From assembly GCF_003473485.1 (NCBI RefSeq), contig NC_053043.1, positions 10,798,001 through 10,862,000 of the forward strand: DNA of 64,000 nt, read 5' to 3'. Shown in pieces: positions 11,606 to 23,654 of this stretch. The translations under genes and the position numbers were made by a program. The stretch's first letter is position 1. The number at the start of each line of letters is the position of its first letter. The notes under the pieces are model-generated. The model searched no databases. It was not told the origin of the DNA and saw only the letters and a list, made by a program, of their open reading frames with translations. Source of the stretch: Medicago truncatula. Taxonomy: Eukaryota; Streptophyta; Magnoliopsida; Fabales; Fabaceae.

Positions 11606-12888
11606 TAAAAAATTTAGGGAGTTTTACGTTTATTTGAATTCAACAAGTTAATTATCGAGTCAAATTCCAAACTTTATTCAAGTTGGCTTGGTTCATTGCC
11701 AACCCTAGAAGCAACCAAATATTTGGGGTATACATTTGGCTTCTCCCACACGTATCTATCATATGCTAATAAAAAAAAACACCTCATTCATTTACGACTC
11801 TGAAAGTGACCTTATTATTTTTACCGATTACATACCGCCACAGTTGCAAATTGTCACTCTTCTCTTCAAGCATCTCATTCATTTGAATGACTTTCTTTCA
11901 ATTTATCTCCACTCATAATAATCATCATCATGGAGATATGAGATTCATCATTTGATTAGTTCTTTTATTTCCAACTATCAGTTGCTTGATGTTCTTATAT
12001 CAAGAAATATATCTAATCTAGGAGCACCCATTGCTCGAAAGTGGTAAAGCATTTATTTATGCAACTTTTCTCTTAAAATTGTATTCTTGAACATTTTGAC
12101 TTGTATTATTTGGTGCTTTCATCCTTGTTCGTCGTGCCTTCCAAACCTGAAATAGTGCATGAATGTATATTCGATGAATGTATGAGTCAAATAAAGGAAT
12201 TGTTAGCCTATGAAATGACTAAAATTTAAAACCAGAAATCAATGTTGATCTTTCTAGAAGTTCAAACCAATTCTCACTTTGCCTAAAACTTGAAAAAATC
12301 CAATCATTACCATTTGATTGGATCCTACGTTCTTGATTGAATTTTCCAAATTAACCAATACTTCATATTAGCACAAATTTCACCAGGACAACGACTCACT
12401 TACACCTTTTTTTTCTTCTTACAAGGACCTGCACTTGGTATAACTGGATGCGTGCTAATAATCAACTATCCACTTGGGATGCATTCACCCATTTATTGGA
12501 GATGCGTTTCAAGTCTTCATCTTATGAGAATCATCAAGCAACACTCTTCAAATTGTGCCAAAAAGAAAAATATTGAAGTAAAATAAAATCTATCACAAAC
12601 ATATATTGTTTAAAGAACATACCCAAATACTTAATACATGCATAAAAAGTAGGTGACATTTACCATGGGAAGGTTTAATCATTTTTCACCATGGGAAAAG
12701 TTATTCTTGATCATTGATATATTAATAAAAATATTGAGTGGTTGAGATGGGTTACTTGCAACCTATTGTTAACTTTTTGGTTTTAAAAATTGAATAAAAA
12801 TTGCGACCCCACATTATATAGGTTTAATTTTATTTTATTTAATGGGCTATAAACACAATATATGAACAATTGGCCTATTGTTATTGAA
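11606..12888. other. gene-free AT-rich spacer
   Basis: No gene, RNA or bounded element was recognised. Short open frames here (for example 11736-11918) have no recognisable domain. Confidence 0.4.
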
Positions 12889-12918
12889 CTAGTGTGATAC
12901 CCGTGCGTACGCACGGGT
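12889..12918 (-). mobile_element. candidate Helitron 3' terminus
   Basis: On the minus strand a perfect 20-bp palindrome ACCCGTGCGTACGCACGGGT (12899-12918) is followed, after six bases, by CTAG (12892-12889) and then T. A hairpin just before CTRR and insertion ahead of T are the diagnostic 3' features of Helitrons. The 5' TC end, expected at a higher coordinate, was not located, so element size is unknown. Confidence 0.45.
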
Positions 12919-13816
12919 TAATGTATCTATTATTGAACAATGTAATTTAAATAAAACAAAATAAATAATGACATCAAAATTTAAGTTGATATAATCGTTA
13001 AAACAACAAAGTAGATAAACATACAACATGCAATAGATATTAAACAAATGACAAACAACTTATGATTACAAATTACATTACGCCAAAGAAATGATATCGA
13101 CAAAAAGATTCAAAGACTACTAAACAGTATTAAAAATTAGTATAACACCCGTACTCAATTTCTTCTTTGTGACAATACTATCAACCATATTAATGATCCA
13201 TGAATTTTTTTCCCAAAGGATTTTATGAACAAAATTCATGTTAACACATTTATCATGGATTAATTAGTTTTTAATCATACAAATCACAAGTTTTTAAGCT
13301 TAGTCGATATAAAATTTTAACGGTAATTTTAATCCTTCACAAAATTAGAGCTTTTATTAATGCAAAATAATTGATGCTCAAGTGCAGCCGTAAAATGTTG
13401 AAAAATCGGGTAGAACATCTCATATTTAGCCTCTTGTAAAAAAAAAAAACTCATATTTAAACTTTTTTTTAAAAAGAAGTACAATGAAAAAAAAACTAAC
13501 TCAATAAAATGTTCTTGAACTTTTTTTTATGTGAGACACCCCTATAAATTCTATAGGCTCTTCAAATAGGTTTTAATGTGGGACACCCCCTATAAAAATT
13601 TTGAGTTGAATTTTATATTCAACTTTAATTCTAGACCATACATTTTATAAAAAAATTAATAAACAATGACATGGAATTTTCTTATAAGCTTATTTTTTAC
13701 TGGTATATAAGGGTTTTTGATTTTTAATATTGATAAAAAATTGTAAAAATAAAAATAAAAACCCTTGCTTTAAAAAATAAAAGTCAGTAGATAATATTGA
13801 TGTAGAATTTATACAC

Positions 13817-13821
13817 GTTAC
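13817..13821. repeat. left 5-bp TSD of solo LTR
   Basis: GTTAC lies immediately before the LTR start TGTAACGCCC and is repeated at 15405-15409. Confidence 0.8.
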
Positions 13822-15404
13822 TGTAACGCCCTATTTTATTATTTATTTATTTTATTGAGTTTAGATGTCTTTTTATAATTTAGTAGATTTATTTTGATGA
13901 GTGATATTTTGTTATGTTATATGTAGGTATTTATTAATAAAATATATATGTTATTTGATGTATAAATATATATGTTATTTGGTGTAGAAATATATATTAT
14001 AGAAATATATTTGTTATAGAGATATATTTGTTATTTGTTATAGAAATATTTTATATTATATATATATTAGAATAGAATATTGAGACTTTGAGGGTAGGTT
14101 TGAAAATAAGAGAAAATAAGTAGGTTAATGATTTATATAAAAGAGAGAGTTAGAATTAGAAAATAAGGATTACGTGAAACCTGTGAGCCTATTTGCTCTA
14201 TACGTTGGGGGCTTGAAGCCCTGTGAGTATATTTATGCTCTATATGTTGGGGGCTTGATGCCTGGTTGGTACCACATGCATGATTAAGTTGTTGTAGTTG
14301 GATTGTCGAGATGATGTCGTCGTTGTTGCATTGTCGAGTGAATGTCGTTGTTGTCGCATTGTCGTTGTTGTTAAGTTGTCATTTATCAATGAGTTGTTAA
14401 TGAAGAACTATGTGAAGTATTAATATTATTAATTGTTGTTGAATATGATGTTGTTCATTATTGATGAATTATTGTATGAATGTATATGATGTGATGAATA
14501 TGATGTTATATGATGTTGTTTATGATTGATGAATATGATGTTATCTGATGTTTTCATTATTGATGAATTATCGTATTAATGTATATGGTTGATGAATATG
14601 ATGTTATATGAAGTTGAATTCTTATATGAATGTACATGTTGATAACTATGATGTGATATGTTGTTATTAATGATTAAATGTATTACTATATGAATATATA
14701 TGTTGATAAAAATGATATTATGATGCAAAGTCGTTGCTGTTGTCGTTGTCGAAATAATTAATGAGTTGTTATTGAGAAATTATGTGCACCGTTGTTAATG
14801 ATGATTTGAAGTTAATTGATGATGTATAGTTGGAATTATGTGAAGCATTAACATTGTTTAATTGATTGTTGTTTATGTTGATAAGTTCTCTTACTTAAAT
14901 GACTGTTTATTAAATATGCTAATGATGAACAGATGTTGTTATGTGTTGTTAAATTCTATTGATGAATTATATGCTTATTATTATTAAATGTGAAATCTCA
15001 CCCTTTCTGTTTGAATGTTGCCTCTACGTGGGTAACGTGCAGATAATCAGAAATAGCTGTTGAAGTGAGTTGACTCTCTCACGCGCCGTCTTAGGGTCTC
15101 TCTGATACGTAACGGGATGGGGATATTGTGTTGTTTTCCATATGTTACGTATTATTATAATTTATGTTGGTGAACCATTTGAAATGTAATTCTTAATAAG
15201 TTGTTTATGTTGAGGCCGTTGTGCCATTACGTTGTTTAATGAATGTTTTCCGCTGCCATGAAATTTGAATTGTTGACATGAGATAATTTGAATAAATAGT
15301 AATTCTACTCTATTTATCTTTTAAAGTAGCGTGACATCCTGTTTTAGTTGTTTACTCTGATGTTTATGCAAATTTTTTTAAAATTGAGAAAACGAGGTGT
15401 TACA
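13822..15404. mobile_element. solo LTR of a gypsy-type retrotransposon (1583 bp)
   Basis: The stretch begins TGTAACGCCC and ends GAGGTGTTACA, the TG...CA borders typical of plant chromovirus-like gypsy LTRs. GTTAC flanks both sides exactly (13817-13821 and 15405-15409). There is no internal coding region and no second LTR, so this is a solo LTR left by recombination. The interior contains a degenerate duplication near 14185-14275 (two GTTGGGGGCTTGA(A/T)GCC blocks) and a long TGTTG/ATGTT-rich part. Assignment to gypsy rests on the terminal wording only. Confidence 0.8.
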
Positions 15405-15409
15405 GTTAC
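15405..15409. repeat. right 5-bp TSD of solo LTR
   Basis: GTTAC follows the LTR end and matches the left copy. Confidence 0.8.
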
Positions 15410-15436
15410 AATTGTCAATCACTAATTTATTTATTT

Positions 15437-15620
15437 TTGTTACAAAAATTTTAGGGTGAGGGGATGGTGCCCCAGTCCAAGGCAGGGAATACCTTCGGGT
15501 TCAAAGAGCACTTACAAAGATAATTACATTTACCTCCCTCTAAAGGCACTAGCGGGGCTCGGACCCGGGTTCTCTCGAATTCAAGACCTGTCTTTTTACC
15601 ACTAAACCAAGCCTTTGGAG
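15437..15620 (-). mobile_element. tRNA-derived SINE
   Basis: Reading minus, the head GGCTTGGTTTAGTGGTAAAA is an A-box-like start and GGGTCCGAGCCCC is a B-box within a T-arm-like stem. They are followed by a roughly 100-bp tail region ending in an AT-rich stretch. The spacing and the non-tRNA 3' body fit a SINE. Flanking duplications were not clear. Confidence 0.6.
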
Positions 15621-15693
15621 TTAATTACTAATTAATTAAGTAAATTGATTTTCTTATGTATCTTAAAAATTATAATAATAAGAGAATTTTTTT

Positions 15694-15740
15694 GTCAAAT
15701 AGCCTAGCGGTTAGATAAATTCACCTTAAAGGTGAATAAG
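15694..15740 (+). mobile_element. SINE head fragment
   Basis: AGCCTAGCGGTTAGATAAAT is an A-box-like SINE head, followed by TTCACCTTAAAGGTGAATAA. Related wording occurs at 37212-37324 on the opposite strand. The B-box is absent, so the copy is truncated. Confidence 0.4.
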
Positions 15741-16423
15741 AGAATTTATAATAAAATAATTTGACGCATGATTCGTGTTTTGACGTTTAATACGTACAGA
15801 CCACAGTCTGTTGCTAGTTTTTTTATAAAACATTTAATCCTAAAAATCATTAAAAAAACCAAATAAAACTAAACGAAAAAAAATCAAAAATAAAAACAAA
15901 AAAATATTAAAAATGGTTGTTCCCAAAGCCTATGTAAAAACTAAAACATTAAAAAAAAATGGCCTGTCGCCAAAATTATTTAAGAACACCGTGATTGCTA
16001 TGAACATATTTCATTTTAAGTAATATTACCTTTGTTTATTTAAGTAATATTGATATTGCTTGCTATAAAGTTTTTAACATATTCTCTACCTTATGCCAGC
16101 TCTACGTGAGAGTCATGTATAGAGTCAAGGGGAGTTGGTTTAACGATTTGGTTAAAACGTACCAATATCGTTAATAGAATAAAATTAAAGAAAAACTCAT
16201 TTAACTTGATGCAATGGTGTTAAGTTGAAATATTGAAGTGTTTTTTTTTCTTCAAAATCTGAGATTCGGTTTATCCTATATCAATTAGGATGAATTAGTT
16301 TAGCTTCTCTTAAAAAAAAAATTAAAGGATCAATGTGATGTTTTATTAAGCTAAAGAACAACTTCTTTGACAATAAAACATTCATTGCATTTCATTGAGA
16401 ATCAGAGTTGTATACAGATTGGA
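15741..16423. other. gene-free AT-rich spacer
   Basis: Nothing recognisable was seen apart from poly-A/T runs. Confidence 0.4.
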
Positions 16424-16432
16424 TTGAAATAA
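16424..16432. repeat. left 9-bp TSD of Mutator-like element
   Basis: TTGAAATAA precedes the element and recurs exactly at 17483-17491. Confidence 0.85.
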
Positions 16433-17482
16433 AGGTTAATATGTCTTTACCCTTTGTAATTTGGGTGAGTTCTGGTTTACCTTCTGTAAAAAAAATATGT
16501 TTAGATTCCAACCTTGAAAAATGAAGATTCTCTAAAAAACACCCATGACCCAGCTGACCGTGCATTTTCGCTGATGTGGCACGCTGCGTCACCTTTTTCG
16601 GATGACGTGGCACGCTGACTGTATAATTATTTTTATATGGTACACGTGACATTTATGATTCTTAAAAATGAGAAATAATGAAAAAATTAATAAAAAATTC
16701 AAAAAATGAAAAAATTAATATATTTCTAGATTTTTTTCAACACCGGAAAAATGAAAAAAAAGGAACTTAAAATATAATAAGAAAATATATTTCAAATTTT
16801 TTTTAAAAAAAGTTCAGATTTTTCTTTCAAAATTAAAAAGTTTGATTTTTTATACAAAAAATAAAAATATTGAAGAATAAAATTAAAGACTTTTTATTCA
16901 ACAGTATAGCATGACTTATACACCGGTGTCAATATCCATTGTATCATGTTATTTGCCTAGATTATATTTTCGAATAAAATAAAATTCTGGAAATTAATTT
17001 TCAAAATAAAAAATAGATAACTTTATATTTTTGATTTTTTTATAATTTTAATTTAATTCGGATTTTTTTTATAAATTTTTCGAAAATTAATATATACATT
17101 ATTTTTTTTCCAGATTTTTTTTAATTTAAAAAAAAATCCAATTTTTTTTTTCTATTTTTTTAATTTTTGAAAAAAAAAACTGATTTTTTTTCCCTTCAGA
17201 TTATTAAAATTTTTGAAAATTAATTCAGATTTTTTATCTTTTTTTTAAAAAAATCAAATTAATTTTTTAATTAATTACACACATGTCAGGTTAAAAAAAA
17301 TAAAAACTAAATTAACTACACAGTGGCGTGCCACGTCAGCAAATGGAGTGTGTCAGATGGGATTAGGGATGTTTTTTTTTTGGAGAATTTTCATTTTTTA
17401 AGGTTGAAATCTAAACAATTTTTTTTACAGGGGGTAAATCGAAATTCGCCAAATTATAGGGATGGTAAAGACATATTAACCC
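16433..17482. mobile_element. non-autonomous Mutator-like element with ~190-bp TIRs (1050 bp)
   Basis: The left end reads GGTTAATATGTCTTTACC and the right end is its reverse complement, with the inverted match continuing for about 190 bases. The arms end near the words GACGTGGCACGC (left) and GCGTGCCACGTC (right). TTGAAATAA flanks both sides exactly. Long TIRs with a 9-bp duplication are characteristic of MULEs. The interior (about 16640-17290) is extremely AT-rich homopolymer-like sequence with no transposase, so the element is a non-autonomous derivative. Confidence 0.85.
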
Positions 17483-17491
17483 TTGAAATAA
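17483..17491. repeat. right 9-bp TSD of Mutator-like element
   Basis: TTGAAATAA, identical to 16424-16432. Confidence 0.85.
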
Positions 17492-17812
17492 ATATAATTT
17501 GGAAACTAACATAAGACTATGAACGTTTTTCATTTTAAAAAACTAACAAAACTTAAATTTGTAAAAAAATCTTACTGCAAAATCAAAGAAAACTCAATTA
17601 CATTCCTAATTTTTCCATCGCTTCCATCTAAATCCTTAAAAATAAGTTAAATGGCTGAAAAAGGTAATTAAGTCATAAGTTAATAATATAAAAAGTAACA
17701 TGGCATGGTTCATTAATTAAATTGATACTTTGCATATTTTTCTATAAAAAGTCGTTAAATGGGGTGAATTAAAGTAGTATCCAATTAGTAATTTAGTATA
17801 GGTGAAGATACC

Positions 17813-18436
17813 TCTCCCTCATATATAGTCACTCGCGCAAAGGACGCACTAAATGAATGGAGTTGTATGCAACGAGCAAAGGCATCAATCCACAACAAAA
17901 ATTCAGAGCACGCTTGGATCAAACCACCGGTTGGCATGATCAAATGTAATGTAGATGCAGCTGCTTTCGACAATAACTCTGTTATGGGGTATGGTATGTG
18001 TTTCCGTGACTCTATGGGTGTATTATTACTTGGCAAATCAGACTTCTACTACTCATCAGCCACTGTTTTAGAGGCTGAGTCTTTAGGCCTTCTAGATGCT
18101 ATCAAAGTGGCTATCTCACATGGAATGCGTGACATACTGACATCATGTTTGAGACCGATTCAAAAATCTTATCTGATGCTATTGCCGCCGCCACTATTCC
18201 CATCAACGAGTTCGGTGATCTTGTAACTCATTGTAGAAGGTTACTTCTTAGTAGACCCGACTTTGTAGTGTCGTATGTTAGGAGGCAAGCAAATAGAGTT
18301 GCTCATAATATTGCTAGAGCATCACTATCTCACCCTAGCCCTCATATCTTTCATCATGTAACACCTACTTTGTATCCGTTAATTTTTAATGAAATGAACT
18401 AACTTTGCCTTTGCTCAAAAAAAAAAAAAAAAAAAG
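17813..18436 (+). mobile_element. 5'-truncated LINE retrotransposon with poly-A tail
   Basis: The element ends in a run of 18 or more A (about 18419-18436). AAGATACC at its left border (17805-17812) recurs right after the tail (18435-18442). That is the expected outcome of target-primed reverse transcription with 5' truncation. It carries a broken RNase H-type coding segment and nothing upstream of it. Confidence 0.75.
17867..18402 (+). pseudogene. RNase H-like (RVT_3) domain relic of a LINE
   Basis: The first frame (from 17867) gives WIKPPVGMIKCNVDAAAFDN then YGMCFRDSMGV and ATVLEAESLGLLDAIKVAI. These are the classic plant LINE-type RNase H motifs with DAA, GMCFRD and EAEALA-like positions. 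A frameshift near 18140-18150 moves the continuation to another frame (FETDSKILSDAI, then FVVSYVRRQANRVAHNIA), which supplies the rest of the domain to about 18402. The two parts together span the usual domain but cannot be read in one frame. Confidence 0.75.
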
Positions 18437-18535
18437 ATACCATGGTGGATCAAATTTGGTCTTAGCTTTTGTCTGTATTATCTTACCCGACAAGCATTCC
18501 TTATGCAGCATCAAATCTCACTATCCCTTTGGAGA

Positions 18536-18669
18536 TTTACTATTTCTTTATTTAGTTAATAAGAGTCCCGGTCACAAGTTAATAAGAGTAGGACACCAAA
18601 ATTAACCAAATACTAACAAATAAGTTCTTAAAATTGAAAGTTTTATTAACTAAATAAAGAAATAGTAAA
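18536..18669. repeat. 27-bp perfect inverted repeat, 80-base spacer
   Basis: Bases 18536-18562 and 18643-18669 are exact reverse complements (core ACTATTTCTTTATTTAGTTA). The repeat lies just downstream of the LINE tail and does not coincide with the ends of a recognisable element. Confidence 0.8.
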
Positions 18670-18705
18670 TATTCATTAAATTGAAAGTTTTTATTCATTA
18701 AAAAA

Positions 18706-19090
18706 AGCTTAAATATGAAAATAGTCTCTGCAAACATCTGACATTTTGGTTTTAGTCCCTGTAAAAATATTTTTTTGGTTTTAATCCCTGCAAATATAAA
18801 AAATTTGGTTTTGGTCCTTGGTACTTTGTTTTAGTCCTTGTAAAATTGATTCATATTGGATTTGGTCCTTGTAATATGTAGAATATTTGATTTTAGTTCA
18901 TCAAAATGAGGACTAAAATGAATATTATAGAGACCAATTTCAATATGAAATGATTTTACAAGGATTAAAACAAAATACCAATGACCAAAACCAAATATTC
19001 TATATTTACTGGGACTAAAACCAATTTTTTTTTATAAGGACTAAAATCAAAACGCCAAATATTTGTAGGAATCATTTCCATATTTAAGCC
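18706..19090. mobile_element. palindromic Mutator-like MITE (about 385 bp)
   Basis: The left end AGCTTAAATATGAAAATAGTC mirrors the right end, whose reverse complement begins GGCTTAAATATGGAAATGATT. The arms repeat 'GGTTTTAGTCC(C/T)TG' words in inverted orientation throughout. This GGCTTAAATATG-type palindrome is a common legume MITE class. The flanks do not give a clean 9-bp duplication, suggesting age. Confidence 0.65.
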
Positions 19091-19783
19091 TAACAAAAAT
19101 ATCCGGTTATCTCTAAATCAACAATTTTGAGGAATCTAAATTGTGAAATAGAGATCAATAAATATTCTAAATAAATTGTGGTTAATATGTTTGAAATGAA
19201 CATGTCATGAACAATATCTCAAATATGGATTTAATTGATTCATGGTCGAGTTTTTTTTTTTTTTTTTTTACCCTAAAGTATCTTCATCCTGAAACCAAGG
19301 ACATTTGATATAGAGAGATTACTTAAACAATTGATCTCTTCCAACAAAAAGATGTTCTATACATATCAATTACAGATCTAACTTATAATTACATGCTTAA
19401 GAAACTTAGTTATCTCTCAACTATATCACACTATGTTAGATTTTTTGACAAGACACTATATGATCGTGTCTTATTGGATACAAACATCATCGAGTTTGAT
19501 TGGATTTAAGGTTATGTTTGGATCTAAAAATTGACTCCAAACAAATGTTAGAGTTAAGTTTCATGTTGTTAAATGAACTTGGATCTCGTTCTAAAAACTA
19601 GTTAAATGAATAAAAATGTCAAAACACATCTATACACTCAATCGTCTAAGAATGAATCTAAACAATATAAGACTCCAAACAAACTACAAATAACTTCAAT
19701 AAAACTCACAAAAAATTCATCTTAACTCGTCCTTTGTCCACCCTACACCTTGTACAACCCTTATTGGCTCCATTTTATGTTGA

Positions 19784-19964
19784 GTAGTGATATTTGAACA
19801 ACCATTTTTGACAACTATCATGACAACTTCCTTTTCCTCTCTTTCTATTGGTCAAAAACAATGGAAAGAGAAAAAGGAAGAGAGAGAATAAAAACATAAT
19901 GTGAGTATGAAAGAGAGAATTGTCAAAAGATTGTCATAAAATGGTTGTACAAATATCATTTCTC
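19784..19964. mobile_element. MITE related to 7357-7483
   Basis: AGTGATATTTGAACAACCAT at the left is matched by GAGAAATGATATTTGTACAA when the right end (to 19964) is reversed. The interior contains TCTTTCTATTGG and an AGAGAGAG stretch in inverted relation. The same ends bound the shorter copy in the RBR intron. Confidence 0.6.
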
Positions 19965-20739
19965 TTTTACGATTCCATTCCATTACACCCCACATTTAAT
20001 TATAATAACATTATTTTCACACCCTCTTTCTCAAAAATAATAATATCATTATTGATTTAATTCTGAGTTTCATTCCATATGGTTGTTTTGACACTCATCA
20101 CCCCCACTCTGTTCTGTTCTTCCTCTGCGCTTTTCTCAACCGCTGTTATTCAATTTCAATCACTCATTCATAATTCTCCAGACAAAGGTAAAAATATCAA
20201 CATGCATGCATAACCTGTTATTACACATTCCTCATTTCAATCTTTTTTTCTTTCTTGTTATTATTATCCTCATATAATCTGCATTTTTTTCTTTCTTGTA
20301 TTACTTTTTCACAATTCTACATTCTCATATAATAACGAGGTTTGTTTTCAAGATTCATTCACATGCGTGACATTGTTTTGGCTTGTTCTGAATTGGTCTT
20401 TCTTTTGGTTTCAAAAATATCTGCATCTGCATGCAACATTTTTTCATTTTTCTTAATCTTTGTTTTACTTTTAATGAAATTGCAATGGCATGAAGTTAAC
20501 AACATTGAATGTATCGCTACAAATTTGAATAAAAATCCAATCTTTTTCACATTACAAGTCCCTATACTATTCTGGGTCAAGCTGATTCTGTTTTTTTTTT
20601 TTTTTTTTTTTTGTGTTGCTGATTAGTACTTTTGGATTACTCTTTCAGATTGTGAAAAGGGCTTCAAAATTTGATTTTGATGTTGTTGATTTTTGTAAGT
20701 GATTTATGCTATTGTGTGAGTTCTTAAATTAAAACAAAC

Positions 20740-22197
20740 TTGAAGCTTTTGCATGGAGTGATGGAGGTGTTGTTGAAGTTATTTGGTGGAACTCTGAATA
20801 TAACTACAAAATGCATGGTTTTGCTTGTTACTGTTTTGATCCTTAGAGTACTTCTTTTCCCTGGCTTTGGTGGAAATGAATGGAGAAATTTCGTCTTTAA
20901 CGACAACCTAACTTCTCCATCAATGAGTTCTTATGAATTTGAAATTAGGCAATTTAAGTTTTTGGTAGTTCCTCAGCTTGTTTGGGGATTAAACAATCAG
21001 AAAATCGCGTTCGCAAGGTCTTGTCTTACTGCTAGAATGTTGAATAGAACCCTTTTGATGCCTAGCTTTAGTGCCTCCCTATTCTACAAAGAAATCGATC
21101 AATTGCAACCGATTTTGTTTGAGAAAGTATTCCAATTTGAAAAGTTTAATGCACTTTGTAGTGGTTTTGTTCAGTTAGGCCGGTATAACAATGTCTTGAA
21201 TAGAACCCGAGTGCTTGAAATGACGAAAGGGAGTGGAAGGAAGTGGACATTGGAGAGAGATTTATCACAATTGAAGGAGTATAGTAAAGGCTCTTATGAT
21301 GATTACGAGGTAATTGAAATTATAGGGAAAAACCCTTTCTTATGGCATGATCATTGGCCTTTGAAAAACTATGGAAAGGTTTTTGAGTGCTTGCTTTTGA
21401 TCGATGAAATTCGTAACGAAGCGGAAAGGGTTGTGTCAAGGATTAGGGAAGTTGGAAACACTCAACCAATAGAACTGCAAAAAGGTATCACCATTGGTTG
21501 TCTTTAAACAACTGGTTTTTTCTCCAGTTTTGGAGTTTTCAACGTTATATTCTTGTACTTGATCGTGTTCCTTAATTTCTCTAGTTGTTTTTTCCCAACA
21601 GATAGGTCTTCCTCTCAGCCTCTTCCATATGTTGCTGTTCATATGAGGATAGAAATTGATTGGATGATTCATTGCAAAAAGTTAGAGCAGAGATTGAACA
21701 CAAATCAGATATGCAGTAGCAAGAAAGAGATAGTGGAAAGAGTTAGAAACAGTATAATTGGTTTGAAAAAAACACCGATTGCCGTTTATCTTGCAGTAGC
21801 CGATAAACTCCTTAACAATTCTTCCATAATGGAAGACTGGGGAGAAGGGTTTCTTCCTTTCGAGAAAAAGAAACTCGGCGTTGAAGGAATTTATAGCAAG
21901 TATCCATATCTAATTCAGTCTGCAATTGACTATGAAGTTTGTTTACAAGCCGATATCTTTGTTGGAAACAGTTTCTCCACATTTTCAAGTCTTATAGTTC
22001 TTGAAAGAACACAGAAGATGATCGGAATGAGTGTCGCGAGCATGTGCGAAGCTGATGTAAGATGGCCTTCTTATGCATACAATATACAAGGTGAATCAAA
22101 TGGTGCAATGAGATGGATTACAAATATGTCTGAATCAAGTCTTCAAACAATAAGCTATGGCACCAATCATATCTATGATTGCAAGGGTCATATTTAA
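20740..22197 (+). CDS. O-fucosyltransferase-family protein (plant GDP-fucose protein O-fucosyltransferase-like)
   Basis: There are two exons, 20740-21484 and 21602-22197, with a 117-bp GT/AG intron in matching phase; the product is 446 aa. Residues 22-40 form one hydrophobic segment after a short basic N-terminus, as in a type II Golgi membrane protein. The luminal part has the family landmarks WGLNNQKIAFARSCLTARML near residue 85-105, the donor-site-like block VAVHMRIEIDW (His262, Arg264, Glu266, Asp268) and the C-terminal DYEVCLQADIFVGNSFSTFS. The Met at 20740 is the first in frame; one at 20761 is also possible and leaves the membrane segment intact. A GT at 20188 and TTTCAG ending 20648 suggest a 5' UTR intron. 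Members transfer fucose in the secretory pathway, but the acceptor is not known here. The gene is convergent with the Argonaute gene. Confidence 0.9.
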
Positions 22198-23654
22198 TTT
22201 TCTGCTTCTGACATAAAATTTTGAGTAGTTTAGTTTAACGGCCTGATTATTTTGTCTACACATTTTTCACTTCCAGAGTTTGATTAGCACACTTCATAGA
22301 TGGTAAAGTAAAGCATATCTACAATCAATGAATATATTTTACATTTTTTGCATTTAAGTCAATTTTAATTTTATTCATTTTTAGTCCTTAAATATGTAAA
22401 GACAGTGTGATTGTGGTCTCGTTGACAGTGTCAGGAATGCTGCAGTGTAAATTCCAAATTTAGAAATGACTTTCTGGTCTTTTGAATTTGCATACTCCAG
22501 AATGCATCCATCCTTAGTTTTAGGTTTCAAGCAAGTAGAATCATGTACCTATGAATAAATAAATAAATTAATCTAATAGGTGAAATTGAACTGCTTTGAG
22601 TTGTAGCCCTAACATGGATTAGGAAGGGGGAGCACGTGGACCTATGATCTGGGTGGGGAATTAAAATAGTGTTAGAGTAAAGTGTAGGGAAAATTATGTT
22701 GAATTCTAGCTCTAAGAGGAGACTTAGAGTTAGACACCACGTAAAATTGTTTAAGAGGATGCCTAACTAACTTTTCGGTCGGTTCAAAATGTTTGTTTAA
22801 TGACAATTCAAGCAAGTCATTTGTTCAATTTTTTATTTGGAAATGTGAGTAAAAGAGCAAGTCGTTGTATTTTCTCATTATACATGTGAATGGAAATGTG
22901 ATTACGGGTGAGTACTTGCAGAAGAGCATGCATCCAAACTATTTTTATAAAGATAAAATTGCTTATTAAAGCTTAGAATGTGCAAGAATGCCACTTTGTG
23001 CAGGTCACAGATGTAACATTTATTTGTTTTGTTTAATGTGTAAAAGGTAAGGGCGCGGGCGGACGTGTCAAAAAGCGGAAGTTCCAAGAAAGATTTGATA
23101 ACAGATTCCGAATGTTTGGGGTTACAATATCATTAAGTAATAATCAATGTGCACATAGCTTACATGTTATCAATCACAATCTTTACATGAAGTATAATTT
23201 TTGTCCAATTTTCTCACTTCCTCCTTTCTGAGATGGTGGTATTTGTGTCTCTAAAAGGCTTCTATGCAAGTTTGAAGATTTACTGTAGATGTCGAAAACT
23301 ATGATACCAGTGTAACAATGAAACATGATGCTAATTGCTAACACGGCATACCTCAAGGTGCAGGAGGTCCGGGAAGAGAAAGGGAGTGCCTAAAATACGA
23401 CCTCATTTGGAGATCAAAATATTACTTGAAGATCTAGGCTTTGAGACCAGGTTGATTGGAGCCCGTCAATTTTCGTTGGAATAAAATTCCTCTAAAATGG
23501 AAAGGTAAGCTAGAAAACAGACTCATACGCCGTTAGATTCACACACAAACTACTTCACTGTTTTCAGTAGAAAAAACAGAAGGCATATATATGTGAAGAC
23601 AGGAGTAAGTCATAAGATTTTCCCCCAATTCTGTATGAGTGGATAATAGGCCAA
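22198..23654. other. intergenic region between convergent genes
   Basis: This stretch holds the 3' UTRs of the O-fucosyltransferase gene (plus) and the Argonaute gene (minus). No additional coding frame, RNA or bounded repeat was recognised. Confidence 0.5.
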
